From positions 372,001 through 436,000 of the forward strand of contig CP089451.1 of the NCBI GenBank assembly GCA_026636295.1: a stretch of 64,000 nt of DNA, written 5' to 3'. The notes under the pieces are model-generated. The model saw only the letters and a program-made list of their open reading frames with translations, did no database searches and had not been told where the DNA came from. Within the stretch, counting starts at the first letter, position 1; each line of letters starts with the position of its first letter. Both the position numbers and the translations under genes were made by a program. This stretch comes from Medakamo hakoo (lineage: Eukaryota; Chlorophyta; Trebouxiophyceae; Coccomyxaceae). Positions 41,332 through 50,881 of the stretch are shown one piece after another.

Positions 41332-41513
41332 GCGCTGCTTTCTGTAGATGTTTGCCGTGTTTTGTCGGGCAGGTTGAGACGGGGACGTGTGTGGTGTGGT
41401 GTGTTGTGCGTGCGTGCGTGCGTGTTTGCATCCTCCATTTCATCTTTTCAGCAAGAGGGTTGGGGTTCCCTCTGTTAGAAAGGAAAAGAATACGCTCGTT
41501 TGTTGGACGAGCA

Positions 41514-42341
41514 ATGGCCGTCTGCCCGCACACACGCACCTCCATGCATTCCCTCGCGTCGACCGTGCGTGGACCCGCCAGGCCCTCTGTAACCGCCCCG
41601 CGCATGGGGAGGCCGGCGTCTCCCACGTTCGTCCGCGCGGCGGTCGCGAGAGCGGCGCCGGAGGGTGCGGCGACGGGCCGCGGCCCCCGCCCCACCTCCT
41701 CCGACCCTCCGCCGCCGCCCTTGGCCGCCCTTGGCCGCCTCACGGCCGCCGTGGCTGCCGCCGCCCTCCTGGCCCTCTCGCCCTGCTCCGCCCAGGCAGC
41801 GTTGGACGCGGCGGGCGCCGCCCCTCCGCCGCCGCCCCCCGCCCCGGCCGCGCCCTCCCCCTCCCTCGTCGCCGCCTTCCCCGCGTCCGGCCTTGTCTTC
41901 AAAGACACCGTCCAGGTCGTGTCCGTCCCCGACCCGGCCGTCGCCGGCGTCATCATCTACGTCACAGAAGTCAAGCGCTCGCTTGTGGACAAGCTGTCGG
42001 GCGGTGCGGGCGGCTTCTTCGCCGAACCTGCGGCCGCGAGTGTGACGTGCGTGGCGGCGGGGGGCGCGCCAGCGCGCCTCGTCCCGGGCGCGGACGTCGG
42101 CGGGCCGGAGGGACGCGACATTTTCGCGGAGCGGAAGAGCCTGTCCCTGGTCGCGGCCAAGACGCTGCGGGTGCGGCGGGTGATGGACGCCCAGCACGGC
42201 GTCGTCCTGTACCTGGCCTACAACACGCGCCTGGCCTCCCCGGGCGGGGACGCCTCCTCGACGGACGGGGCCGGTGGCGGGCAGGGGTCGAGCCGGTACC
42301 GGACGAGTGTGTGCGCACTGCCGCTGGCGGGTGGAGGGTGA
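41514..42341 (+). CDS. CreA-family protein, plastid/thylakoid-lumen targeted
   Basis: Single exon of 275 residues. Residues 1-105 form a bipartite-looking presequence: a Ser/Arg/Pro transit part, then a hydrophobic segment LTAAVAAAALLALSPCSAQA ending in an A-x-A site. The mature part matches the CreA family: VFKDTVQVVSVPDPAVAGVI, YVTEVKRSLVDKL, FAEPAAASVTC, EGRDIFAERKSLSLVAAKTL, RVMDAQHGVVLYLAYNTRL and YRTSVCALPL. Bacterial CreA is a periplasmic protein of unclear role. The lumen location is inferred. The first ATG of the frame with a plausible presequence was taken. Confidence 0.83.
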   Translation: MAVCPHTRTSMHSLASTVRGPARPSVTAPRMGRPASPTFVRAAVARAAPEGAATGRGPRPTSSDPPPPPLAALGRLTAAVAAAALLALSPCSAQAALDAAGAAPPPPPPAPAAPSPSLVAAFPASGLVFKDTVQVVSVPDPAVAGVIIYVTEVKRSLVDKLSGGAGGFFAEPAAASVTCVAAGGAPARLVPGADVGGPEGRDIFAERKSLSLVAAKTLRVRRVMDAQHGVVLYLAYNTRLASPGGDASSTDGAGGGQGSSRYRTSVCALPLAGGG

Positions 42342-42526
42342 GGCGGGAGGAGGACCGCGTGGGGTCGGGCGGTTGTTAAGTCGTTTGTTTCTTGTCAAAA
42401 GTCGAAGGAGGTGCGGAGGGCAGGTTCACACGGACGACGACACTCGGAAAGAAAAAGGGCGTGGCACGCCGCCAGCAACAAAAACCGCAGCGGCCCGTTC
42501 CCCCCACACGCGCGCCAGCAAAGACC

Positions 42527-44090
42527 ATGCAGCGGTCTCTCACCGCCGCTTCCGCGCGGTGCGGCGCGCCAACCACCAGCGCGCGCCGGCCGTGCGCAGT
42601 CGCGCCACTTGCTTCGGTGGCGGCCCGGCCAATGCTGCGCCGCGGTGAGTTGCGAAGCAAAGGGTCCGATGGACCGGTTTTGTCACTATGGATGGCTGCA
42701 TGCATTGAAGCACCCGTGGAGAGCAAAGCCAGGCCCGGCAATCCTGTGCTGGGCGCGCAGTGCGCGGGCATGCAACGGCCGCCAAACGAACGACGCAGCG
42801 TTTTTTTCCTCCCTCTCACGGCACAAAAACGCCCGCGCCAACCCCCACGCAATCAACAGGCCTGGCCGCGCCGCTGCCGTCCCTGGTCCCCGCCACACAG
42901 CGCCGCGCGGTGAGTGAGGGAGGGGAAAGGGGGAAGGGTGGGCGCGCGGGCAGCGAAAAACAAAAGACCGCCGACGACGGCTAGGAATCGCCAACCCCCC
43001 ACACGCCCCACCCACCCCCCCTGCCCATCCCGCACACAGGCCCGGTCCACCACGCTCCGCCCGCGCGCCGAGGGCGCCGCCCCCACGTTCTCCAACCTGG
43101 GCGCCCCGCGTGGCCCGCCCTCCCTGGCCCAGCGCCTCCTGGCGGCGCTGTGGTACGTCGTCCCCGCCATGGACGCGTCCGCGATCGAGCTGCCCATCCT
43201 GAAGTTTGTCCCCGCCCTCAACGGCGTCATGTCCTTCAACTTCCCCTGGTTTTGTGAGTTTGGCGGGCGGGAGGGAGGCGTGTGCGGCCAAGGAGTGTGG
43301 GCGGCGGCGGCGAAAAGAAAAAAGAGCGGCGGTGCGCGTGTCCCGCCGCGCCTCTTTTTTGTGTTTCCATCCCACATCCATCCCACCCGCACCCCCACCC
43401 CCTTCCCCCACCCCACACCCCCACCCCACACCCCACACCCCACACCCACCCGCCCCAGGCACGCTCATCGAGCTGTACTACTCCTCCCAGTTCACGCCTC
43501 TCGTCGTCTTCTTCGCCATGTACCTCGCCGTCGTCCGCAACAATGGCCTGCACCACTTCATCCGCTTCCACTGCATGCAGGCCATCACCCTGGACATTTG
43601 CGTGATGCTGCTGACGCTCGTGCGGTCGTACTTCCCGCCGGACCTGCTGTGGAGCCCGCTGCTGTACGTGTTTGATGCGTTCGCCTGGTCGGCGGTGGCG
43701 GTGCCGATCGTCTACTGCATCGTCTGGGCCATCCGGTGCGTGTGGGGGGGGAGGCTGGGGGGCGGCGGCATCAAACCACCGCACCCCCGCACCCCCGCGC
43801 AGCCAGCGCGCCGACCACTCACCGCGCCCCGCTTTTGCCTTTTTTGGTGCGGGCATGCCGCGGCCTTTCGTTTTACGGCGCAGAGCAGCACTCCACTGGC
43901 CCGCATTAGTTCACGCGGGCCCGAGGAAATTGATGAGACCTCGGGTCATTCGCTCTTACCGCGTCCAGACAGGAAAAAACTCATCCCCATGTTTTCATCT
44001 TTTCTTCAAAAAAACCTCAACAGGGGCGCGTACCCGGACCTGAAGTTTGTGAGCGAGAGCGTGTACTTGCAGGTGGACCCGTCGACGTGA
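42527..44090 (+). CDS. TIC20: Plastid inner-envelope import translocon subunit TIC20
   Basis: Five exons, 42527-42644, 42860-42909, 43040-43253, 43459-43735 and 44024-44090 (phases 1, 0, 1, 2), encode 241 residues. Residues 1-60 are a transit peptide. Then AALWYVVPAMDASAIELPIL, LKFVPALNGVMSFNFPWFC, SSQFTPLVVFFAMYLAVVRNNGLHHFIRFHCMQAITLDI, and two further spans ending VYCIVWAIRGAYPDLKFVSESVYLQV. The four-span layout, VVRN....R.H.MQA..LDI and the final P.L..VSE signature are those of TIC20/Ycf60. TIC20 is a core of the protein-conducting channel of the inner envelope. All junctions keep frame and restore conserved residues. Confidence 0.92.
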
Positions 44091-44270
44091 AGGGAGAGGG
44101 GGAGGGAGGGGAGAGACGTGGGCCGCACTTGTGTTTATTTCCGGGGAGGGTGGGTGTTGGGTAAAAAAACGACATACTCTGCCACAACGCAAACGCATGC
44201 CTTTTTCGGCAGGCCGCGCGGGGGCGCGGGGCGAACATACGTCCGGCTGGGCGTGCGACAGTTCGCCCTG

Positions 44271-45080
44271 ATGGCAGACGGACGCTCTGGACCAGTTCCA
44301 CCTGAGCCAAAGTCCCTCGGCCGAGGCGCGCCTCGCCCGCAGGGGCGCAGCATCACCCGCCGCCCGCCGCGCCCGCGCCCGCCGTCGCCCGACGCCTTTG
44401 TGGCGCTCCAAGTGCCGCCCTTGCAGTCCATCCGCGCGTCCTTTGCCGCCCTGCACGCCCAACTGGAAGACCAGTTCTCCCAGATGCTGATCGACGCGGA
44501 AGCCGCGCACGTCACGCTGGGCGTGTTGAGACTGGCGCCGACCGCGGTGGTGGAGGAGGGTGGTGACGAGGCGCCACCCCTGCCGCCGCCGCGCACCACC
44601 GCCTGGGGCCGCCCGCGCCTGCCGCCCGACCCGGACAGGCTGGCCGCCGCGGCGGCGGCCGTAGAAGAAGCCGCGGCCAGCCTGCGACCGGGCGGCCCGC
44701 TGAGACTCGTCGCCGGCCCGGGCGTCGGCCAGTTTGGGCGGGGCCGCGTCCTGTTCCTCCCCGTCACCGACGCGGGCGTGCAGGGCGGCGGCACGCCCGG
44801 CCGGCTGGCCGCCGCTGAAGCTGCGGTGCGGTCGTCGCTGTCTTCACGGGGGCTGACAGCCGGCAGTGACTCGACGCCTTTCACGCCGCACGTCACGGTC
44901 GCCAAAGCCCGGGCGTGGTGGGAGGGGGGGCCGCGGGCGATTCCGCCCGGCGCGTACGCGCACGCGGCGGACCGGGTGGGCGCCGTGGCCTTCACCGTGG
45001 GCAGCCTGCAGGTGTGCGAGATGGGGAACCGGCCGGGGGGGCAGTACTACCGCGTGCTGGCCGAGGCGGACTTTGGTTGA
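44271..45080 (+). CDS. 2H phosphoesterase family protein, AKAP7-NLS-like
   Basis: Single exon of 269 residues from the ATG at 44271; an upstream ATG at 44118 is possible but adds sequence that looks like a leader. Seen: DAFVALQVPPLQSIRASFAAL with the first catalytic motif HVTLG, then GQFGRGRVLFLPVTD, a second half with the second motif FTPHVTVAK, and a C-terminal VGSLQVCEMGN. Two H-x-T/S motifs separated by about 150 residues define the 2H superfamily; the F.ALQV start and PHVTVAK resemble AKAP7/LigT-like enzymes, which act on 2',5'- or cyclic nucleotide phosphodiesters. Substrate here unknown. Confidence 0.82.
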   Translation: MADGRSGPVPPEPKSLGRGAPRPQGRSITRRPPRPRPPSPDAFVALQVPPLQSIRASFAALHAQLEDQFSQMLIDAEAAHVTLGVLRLAPTAVVEEGGDEAPPLPPPRTTAWGRPRLPPDPDRLAAAAAAVEEAAASLRPGGPLRLVAGPGVGQFGRGRVLFLPVTDAGVQGGGTPGRLAAAEAAVRSSLSSRGLTAGSDSTPFTPHVTVAKARAWWEGGPRAIPPGAYAHAADRVGAVAFTVGSLQVCEMGNRPGGQYYRVLAEADFG

Positions 45081-45142
45081 GGGGGTGGAGCATGGCCCCC
45101 TCTTGGCCGCCGGCGCGGCCGCGGGAGCCTTTTAGCCTTTTA

Positions 45143-45168
45143 GCCACCTCCACGCGCGTGGAGGTGGC
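45143..45168. repeat. Perfect 26-bp palindrome
   Basis: GCCACCTCCACGC and its reverse complement meet without a spacer. It is 60 nt past a stop codon and 60 nt before the next ATG, preceded by a duplicated CCTTTTAG. Confidence 0.9.
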
Positions 45169-45228
45169 GTCTGTGAGACGAGGTAGAGAGTTTGGTTCAC
45201 CACACAGCGATGAATTTTTTCGGGGGAA

Positions 45229-45588
45229 ATGCGCCGCCCGCCCTCTAAAAACGCGACCGCCGCCGCCCTCCTCACCCTCGTAGCAGGCGGTCTTGCTTAC
45301 CCTGCGTGGCTCGCGCGGATCGGGCAAAAGGTGCGCGGGACGTTGGAAGGAGCGAAAGGAGGCGCGGCGCCACCGCGTGCTGTGTCGCCCCCGCCCTCCA
45401 ACCAACCTCACCCCTCTGATCGCCCCACCGCCACACCCCATCCATCCCCAACGCGCGCACACAAAACACAGCACGACCCGTCCAAGCCTCTCTCCCGCCA
45501 GGCCGCCATCCGTGGGCCCTACACCAACACCGGCTCCAGAGACGTCGGCCTGGACCCGCACCCAAAGCTCAGCCCGCCCAAGCTGTAG
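45229..45588 (+). CDS. Small single-span membrane protein, 62 residues
   Basis: Exons 45229-45330 and 45502-45588 (phase 0). Product: basic start MRRPPSKN, one hydrophobic helix (ATAAALLTLVAGGLAYPAWL), then AAIRGPYTNTGSRDVGLDP and a short Pro/Lys tail. I do not recognise a named family; the RGPY.NTGSRDVG.DP segment looks like a conserved plant motif, which I recall only vaguely. Size and anchor suggest an organelle membrane subunit. Its stop codon is only 12 nt before the ATG of the CYP38 gene, so the two may share one mRNA. Confidence 0.65.
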   Translation: MRRPPSKNATAAALLTLVAGGLAYPAWLARIGQKVRGTLEGAKGGAAPPRAVSPPPSNQPHPSDRPTATPHPSPTRAHKTQHDPSKPLSRQAAIRGPYTNTGSRDVGLDPHPKLSPPKL

Positions 45589-45600
45589 GAGAAAAGAACA

Positions 45601-46890
45601 ATGAGGTGCCTGGCCAGCAGCAGTGCCGTGCGGCCGACCCCGCCGCCGCGCCCGCCGCCGCCGCTCCCGGCCCGCCTGGCGGCCGCCGCCCTGGCAGCGC
45701 TCGCGGTCCTCGCCCCGCCTCCCCCCGCCCACGCCGTCCTCAACTCGCCCAACGCCCGCTTGCCCCGGTCCGCCGACGCCGCGCTGCGCCGGTCCATCCC
45801 CGCCCTCAACGCCGACGTGCGGCGGGCACAGGACCTGCTGGAGGGCGTCGCTTTTAAGCTGCGTATCCCGCAGCGCAAACCCTGGGCGGCCATGTCTGCC
45901 GACGTCGCGGCCGCGTCCGCGATTTTGGGCGACCCAGCGATTGTGCGGGCCGGCACGCCGCCGGCCGCGCTGGAAGACGCCCAACGCTCGGCGTCGGCCG
46001 CCGTCGCGGGCCTCGTCCGCGTCCAGGCCGCCATCGACGCGCAAGACCCGGCCGTGACGGCGTCCCGCCTGGCGTCGACCCTGGCCGACGTGGCCGCCCT
46101 GGAAGTCGCGCAGGCGCCGGGGCTGCCGTTTGCCCTGCCGCGCGAGTTTGGGGGGGGCGCCTACCCCATCCTCACGGGCCGGGCGGCCGTGGCGTTGGAA
46201 ATCGTTCGCCCGCGCGGTGGGCCGGACGACGGCGGCCTGGCCCCACCGCCCGGCCGGCCGGGAGAGGACCCGTCCACGCCCCTGGCCCGCCCGGACGGGA
46301 CGGCCGCACGCCGCGCAGGCGGGTCGGGCGCGGACAGGGCGACCGTCGTCCTCACGCTGGACGGCTACTCCGCCCCTCTGACGGCGGGCGCCCTGGCCGC
46401 CAACGCCGCTGCCGGCCTGTACGACGGCACCGTCATCACGGCGGGCCAGGCGTCCGTCCTGGCGGGCGGCGGCATCCCGGCGCAGTCCATCCCGGGCGGG
46501 CACGCCACGCTCCCGCTGGAGCTGCTGCCCGCGGGCGCCTTCGACCCCGTGTACCGCTCCCCGCTCGACGTCGGTGGCGGCGAGCTGCCCGTGCTGCCGC
46601 TGTCCGTGTACGGGGCCGTCGCCATGGCCCGGCCGGCCACCGTGCCCGCCGGCGAGGCGTCGTCCTCGGAATTCTTCCTCTTCTTGTACAACCGGTCCCA
46701 GGCCGGCCTGAGCGGGCTGGCGTTTGAGGAGGGCGAATTCCCGGTGTGCGGGTACGTGACGGAGGGCGGGGACGTGCTGCCCCGGCTGCGGACGGGGGAC
46801 GTCATTAAAAAGGCGCGGCTAGTGGAGGGGGCGGACCGGCTCGTCCTGCCGCGCGCGGCGCCGACGGGCGGTGGTGGCGGTGGCGAATGA
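45601..46890 (+). CDS. CYP38: Thylakoid-lumen cyclophilin-like protein CYP38/TLP40
   Basis: Single exon of 429 residues. The N-terminus is a transit peptide followed by a lumen signal (ARLAAAALAALAVLAPPPPAHAV). The helical region has LPRSADAALRRSIPALNADVRRAQDLLEGVAFKLRIPQRKPWAAM and LEVAQAPGLPFALP, both diagnostic for CYP38. The cyclophilin-type beta barrel begins ATVVLTLDGYSAPLTAGALAANAAAGLYDGTVI and runs through FFLFLYNRSQAGLSGLAFEEGEFPVCGYV. Known: CYP38 lacks measurable prolyl isomerase activity and is needed for photosystem II assembly. The usual N-terminal phosphatase-inhibiting region of TLP40 is covered by the helical part. The gene starts 12 nt after the previous stop. Confidence 0.92.
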   Translation: MRCLASSSAVRPTPPPRPPPPLPARLAAAALAALAVLAPPPPAHAVLNSPNARLPRSADAALRRSIPALNADVRRAQDLLEGVAFKLRIPQRKPWAAMSADVAAASAILGDPAIVRAGTPPAALEDAQRSASAAVAGLVRVQAAIDAQDPAVTASRLASTLADVAALEVAQAPGLPFALPREFGGGAYPILTGRAAVALEIVRPRGGPDDGGLAPPPGRPGEDPSTPLARPDGTAARRAGGSGADRATVVLTLDGYSAPLTAGALAANAAAGLYDGTVITAGQASVLAGGGIPAQSIPGGHATLPLELLPAGAFDPVYRSPLDVGGGELPVLPLSVYGAVAMARPATVPAGEASSSEFFLFLYNRSQAGLSGLAFEEGEFPVCGYVTEGGDVLPRLRTGDVIKKARLVEGADRLVLPRAAPTGGGGGGE

Positions 46891-46934
46891 AAACAGCAAG
46901 GGGGACGACGCAGTGTTTTTTTTCCTTCTTTCTT

Positions 46935-46939
46935 TTACA
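46935..46939 (-). terminator. TGTAA polyadenylation signal for the F-box gene
   Basis: TGTAA on minus, 22 nt past the F-box stop. It lies between two convergent genes. Confidence 0.55.
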
Positions 46940-46960
46940 AAGCACACACACTCCACACTC

Positions 46961-48148
46961 TCACCCGGGGATGAAGCAGTCCATCTCGCTCAGCGGCAGG
47001 TTGAGCGGCGATTTGGCGACCTCACTCCACGGAATGAAGACAAACGTGGCCAGGCCGCGCCGGTGATGGAGCGTGCCCTGAGGTTGGGGCGGGCCGCCAG
47101 GGCCGCCAGGCGCGCCACGACGCCCGCGCACCCACCCTTCCTCCCCGTCCGTCTCCTCCCCGCCGCCCAGCATGGAGTGTTCGGCGCCCGTCGCCCGGTC
47201 GTGCGAGACCAAATCCAAAACGTCCAGGCGGTTGCACGCGCCCGGAGTGGTGGAGCGCAGCGCGAGGCGCGCCCGGATCTCCGTGTCGGCTGTGTTGCCC
47301 ATGGCCATGGCGGCCGCGATGACAGCGACGGGGCGGGTGGAGGCGGGGGTGGAGGGAGACGCGGCACCGCCGCCGCCGCCGCCGCCGCGACGGCCAGCAC
47401 CGCCCGTCGTGGTCGGGCAGCGCAGGCGCCACCGCCCTTCCATTACCCGGCCCGCGTCGGTGCCACCGCCGCCGCTGCGCGGCCCGACCGCCAAGGACCG
47501 GGCGGCTTTGATGGGCGGGTCGGGCGTGGTGCGGTACCAAAACACGCCCCGCGCGCACCGGGCCGGCGGGGCAGTCCGGCGCGGCAGGGCCGCGTCAGCG
47601 GCCAGCACGGCCGTCGGCGGCGGCGGTGCCGGCTCGTCCCCGCCGCCGCCGACGACGGGCGGCTCGAAAAAGCGCCAGTAGCGGAAGTACGTGACGACGT
47701 GGACGGGGTTCTTGTACTTCCACTCCGTCAAGCCCGTGCGAATATAAGTGTTGCGCGACACATACAGCCCGTCGGTGCGCAGGCGCGGCGCGCCCAAAAA
47801 CGTGTCGCGCCACGACACGCCGGGCAGCCGCGGCGGCGCGGCGGGGCCCAGCGCCGCCCTCAGCGCCGCCCGCCACAGGCCGTCCGTTTCGGTGACGAGC
47901 TCGCGCCAGGCCCGGCACGTGCACGCGACGGCGCCCAGGGACGCGGGCGGCAGCCGGCCAAAGGCGAGGGCCAGCAGCTCGTCCGGGAGGAGCTCCTGGA
48001 TCGGCGCCAGAGCCTGTGGGCGGGGCGCCTGCTGCGACGCCGAGGACGTGGACGCTTCTTCGCCGCCGACGCGCGCGCCGTACATGGTCATCCAGGGCCG
48101 GGCTGGCGGGGATTCGCCGGTGCCGGACAGCGGGACGGCGGTAGACAT
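46961..48148 (-). CDS. F-box protein, FBXO9/Hrt3-like
   Basis: Single exon of 395 residues. The F-box at about residues 50-95 reads LLPDELLALAFGRLPPASLGAVACTCRAWRELV. It is followed by VSWRDTFLGAPRLRTDGLYVSRNTYIRTGLTEW and VVTYFRYWRFF, which are the hallmark of FBXO9/Hrt3 (W+RDTF...R.R.DG.Y+S...Y+R.G). The lipocalin-like C-terminal half is interrupted by Gly/Pro insertions and ends FVFIPWSEVAKSPLNLPLSEMDCFIPG. The N-terminal TPR of animal FBXO9 is missing. Role: substrate receptor of an SCF ubiquitin ligase. Confidence 0.87.
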   Translation of the reverse strand: MSTAVPLSGTGESPPARPWMTMYGARVGGEEASTSSASQQAPRPQALAPIQELLPDELLALAFGRLPPASLGAVACTCRAWRELVTETDGLWRAALRAALGPAAPPRLPGVSWRDTFLGAPRLRTDGLYVSRNTYIRTGLTEWKYKNPVHVVTYFRYWRFFEPPVVGGGGDEPAPPPPTAVLAADAALPRRTAPPARCARGVFWYRTTPDPPIKAARSLAVGPRSGGGGTDAGRVMEGRWRLRCPTTTGGAGRRGGGGGGGAASPSTPASTRPVAVIAAAMAMGNTADTEIRARLALRSTTPGACNRLDVLDLVSHDRATGAEHSMLGGGEETDGEEGWVRGRRGAPGGPGGPPQPQGTLHHRRGLATFVFIPWSEVAKSPLNLPLSEMDCFIPG

Positions 48149-48557
48149 GTGTCAATGCCAGAGAATTCCGATACCGACTCGGTTTGAAATTCGGGCTAGG
48201 TACCTCAGACGGATTCCGGGTGCCGTGGATTGGATGGATGGAGGGAGGGAGGGAGGGAGGGGGTCGGTCGGGGGTGCCGCGCTGGCGCGCCACGGGCGCG
48301 AAAGAAAACGGCGCGCTGCCCGGCGCGATGGAGACGTGCGCTGGGCCACGCCGCTGGCGCTACGAGGGCGCACGTGACTCAGGCCCTGCGCGGTCGAAAG
48401 AGCGGGCTGGGCGGTCGCGGCGCCCGCGCGGGAGGCCGGCCGGTGTGCGGGGCGTGAGGGCAAATGGGCGTGTGTATGTGTGTGTGCGTCCCCGCAGGTG
48501 TGTCGACGTTCATGTGCCGCCGCCACCCACGCGCGATCTCACACATCACGACTCCCC
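48149..48557. other. Intergenic, F-box promoter and IMPase 3' region
   Basis: 409 bp between two minus-strand genes. It contains a GGAG-type repeat near 48230-48265 and a GT-rich stretch near 48470-48485. No gene is supported. Confidence 0.5.
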
Positions 48558-49584
48558 TCACGCCGGCACGGGCGGTTCGGCCGGCGCCAGGCCCGCCCCG
48601 CCCAGGATGCGCGCCGCCTCGTCCGCCACCACCCCGCCCGCCCCCGCCAACACCCGCCGCGCCATCAGATCCCACGCCCCGCCCGCGGGGTCGAGGACGG
48701 TGCCGCCCGCTTCCCGCACGATCAGCGCGCCCGCGGCCACATCCCACGCCCCGCCGAACCCGATCTCGTAAAACACGTCCAGGCGGCCGCAGGCGACGGC
48801 GCACAGACCCAGGGCGCACGACCCGCCGCAGCGCAGGGACCGGGCGGCGGAGGTGAGCGCGGACACGCGCGAGAAGACGGCGGCCGCGACGTCGGGGTCG
48901 CGGGACACGCCGATCTCCGTGCCCACGAGCGCCGCGGACAGGTCCGACACGGGCGACGTCGCGCAGGGCGCCCCATTGCGGCTGGCGCCTCCGCCGGCCG
49001 TCGCGGCGAACAGCTCGTCCGTGACGGGGTTGAAGACGACGCCCAGCACCGGCGCCCGGTCGAGCGCCAGCGCGATGGAGACCGCGACGGCGGGGACGCC
49101 GTGCACGAAGTTTGTCGTCCCGTCCAGCGGGTCCACAATCCAGGTGGGTTCGGGCCCCAACACGGGCGGGCCGCGCCCGGCCGCCGCCGCGTCCGCCGCT
49201 TCCTCCTCGCCGATGAAGGCGTGCGACGGGAACGCGGCGCGCAGGGCCGCGCGCACCGCCGCCTCCGCCGCGCCGTCCGTCGCGGTGACGAGGTCGCGGT
49301 CGTTGGCTTTGGTGGCGGCGGCGGTGGACGCGTCCGCCCGGGCAGCCGCGCCCGGGGACGGGCGGAAGGACGCCTTGATCAGGGCGCCTGGACCGCCGGA
49401 TGTGGGATGGATGGGGGAGAGGGGGAGTTTGAGGTGCGCACGGCTAGCCGAGTGGTGGCGGAGGCGGTTTTGTGCTGCGGCGCTCCCAGCCCCTCCCTTA
49501 TCGCGACACCTCACCTGCCGTGTGCGCGGCATCTGTAGCTACTGCCAGGGCGTGTTGGAGGTCGATGTCGGACGCGGACGCCAT
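48558..49584 (-). CDS. Inositol monophosphatase family enzyme (IMPase/VTC4-like)
   Basis: Mg-dependent phosphatase. Exons 49584-49515 and 49387-48558 (phase 1) encode 299 residues. Seen: DLQHALAVATDAAHTAGALIKASF restored at the junction, DLVTATDGAAEAAV, FIGEEE, the metal motif WIVDPLDGTTNFVHGVPAVAVSIAL, GVVFNPVTDELFAAT, RCGGSCALGLCAVACGRLDVFYE and GGAWDVAAGALIVREAGG. All catalytic Asp/Glu are present. Plant VTC4 enzymes of this type act on inositol phosphates and L-galactose-1-phosphate (ascorbate pathway). No transit peptide is obvious, so cytosolic is likely. Confidence 0.93.
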
Positions 49585-49872
49585 GAGGCGGGTGTTGTGC
49601 AAGCGAGTGCGTGCCGCTGAGAGACCAGGGCGGACGTGAGGCAGGGCGGTGAGGCCGGGCCGATGCGGGCGGAGGACGGTCGTCGTGTTGTGTGCACAGG
49701 CACGAGCGTCCAGGCGGGGCGACGGACCGCGGTGTGCCGCGGCACGTCGACGGAAGAAAAAAAGGAGTGAAGACGGCCGCCCCTCGACGCAGAGACGAGT
49801 TTTTTCTTTCCGACACGCGCGGGTGTTTGGCCCCCTCGGCCGCGAATCCTCTGGCACGTCCACAAAAAAACC

Positions 49873-50711
49873 ATGTCCGCCCTTGCCTGCGGTACGTCAG
49901 CCTCCTGTCACGCACGCGGTGCGAAAGCGCAACGCCCGTCCCGCCGCTCCCCATCGAAGAAAAACTCTCACCGCATGCTTTTTTTCCCTCTCACACAAAC
50001 ACAACAGCCGCCCCGCCGGCCACCCTGCGGTCGTCCCGGGCCGCCCAGTCGGTCGGCCTGGCCGGCCGGCCAGCTGGCCGCCCTGCTCTCGCGCCCCGGG
50101 CGCGCGGCGCCGTCTGCGTGCGGTGCGTTTTTCTGTGACGTGTCCCCAACCGACCGCCCAGGCCGCTGTCGTGCCCCAGAATTGCCCCTCTCACGCCCCA
50201 CCCTCCTCGCAACTCCTCAACAGCGCTGAACGCCGCGACGGCGGCGGCTTCGTGTCCGGCTTCATCCTGGGCGGCGTCGTTTTCGGCGCGCTGGGCTTCC
50301 TGTTCGCGCCGCAGGTGCGTTTTTGCGTCGCGTCGGGCCGACACGCCTGCATTTTCCTTCCAACCTGGCACCCGACCCTCACACACGCCCTCCCCCGTCC
50401 ACAAACACACAAGATCTCCGCCGCCCTCCTGTCAGAGGACAAGGCACTGAAGCTGCCCCGCTTCATGGAGGACGACGAGCGCACGCCGGAGGAGACGAAG
50501 CAGGTGCGCTGGTGAGGGTTGGAGGATGGAGGAACGCACCACCACCTGCCTCTCGCCTTGCCTTTTCTCTCACCGTCCGCCCCCCATCCCTCCACCCCCA
50601 CCACCCCAGGACTTGGCCGACAAGATCGCCCAGCTGAACAGCGCGATCGACGACGTCTCCGCCCAGCTGCGGGCGCAGGACCTGGCGGCGGCGAACGCGG
50701 GCGTGGAGTGA
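49873..50711 (+). CDS. Plastid inner-envelope-type protein (At1g42960-like)
   Basis: Five exons are proposed: 49873-49891, 50008-50117, 50162-50314, 50414-50503 and 50610-50711, giving 157 residues. Residues 1-50 are a transit peptide. Then RRDGGGFVSGFILGGVVFGALGFLFAPQ (Gly-rich membrane span), ISAALLSEDKALKLPRFMEDDERTPEETKQ and DLADKIAQLNSAIDDVSAQLRA. The DGG.F..GF..GG.VFG.L...FAPQ and KI.QLNSAID.VS..LR segments match the small plastid-envelope protein family that I recall as At1g42960. The second intron is only 44 nt, or 62 nt if the CAG at 50179 is the acceptor. Function of the family unknown. Confidence 0.78.
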
Positions 50712-50848
50712 GTGGGGAAGATGGGGAGAGGGTTTTTGTTGATGGATGGAAAGATGGAACGAAAAAAAAAGTCTCACGGACGGGCGGACGCAGAGATGGA
50801 TGCATTGACGTTTCTGGTTCGTTTTGTTTGTTTTGCACAAGAAGCAGA

Positions 50849-50881
50849 GCGCGCGCGCGCACACACACGCGCGCATGCGCG

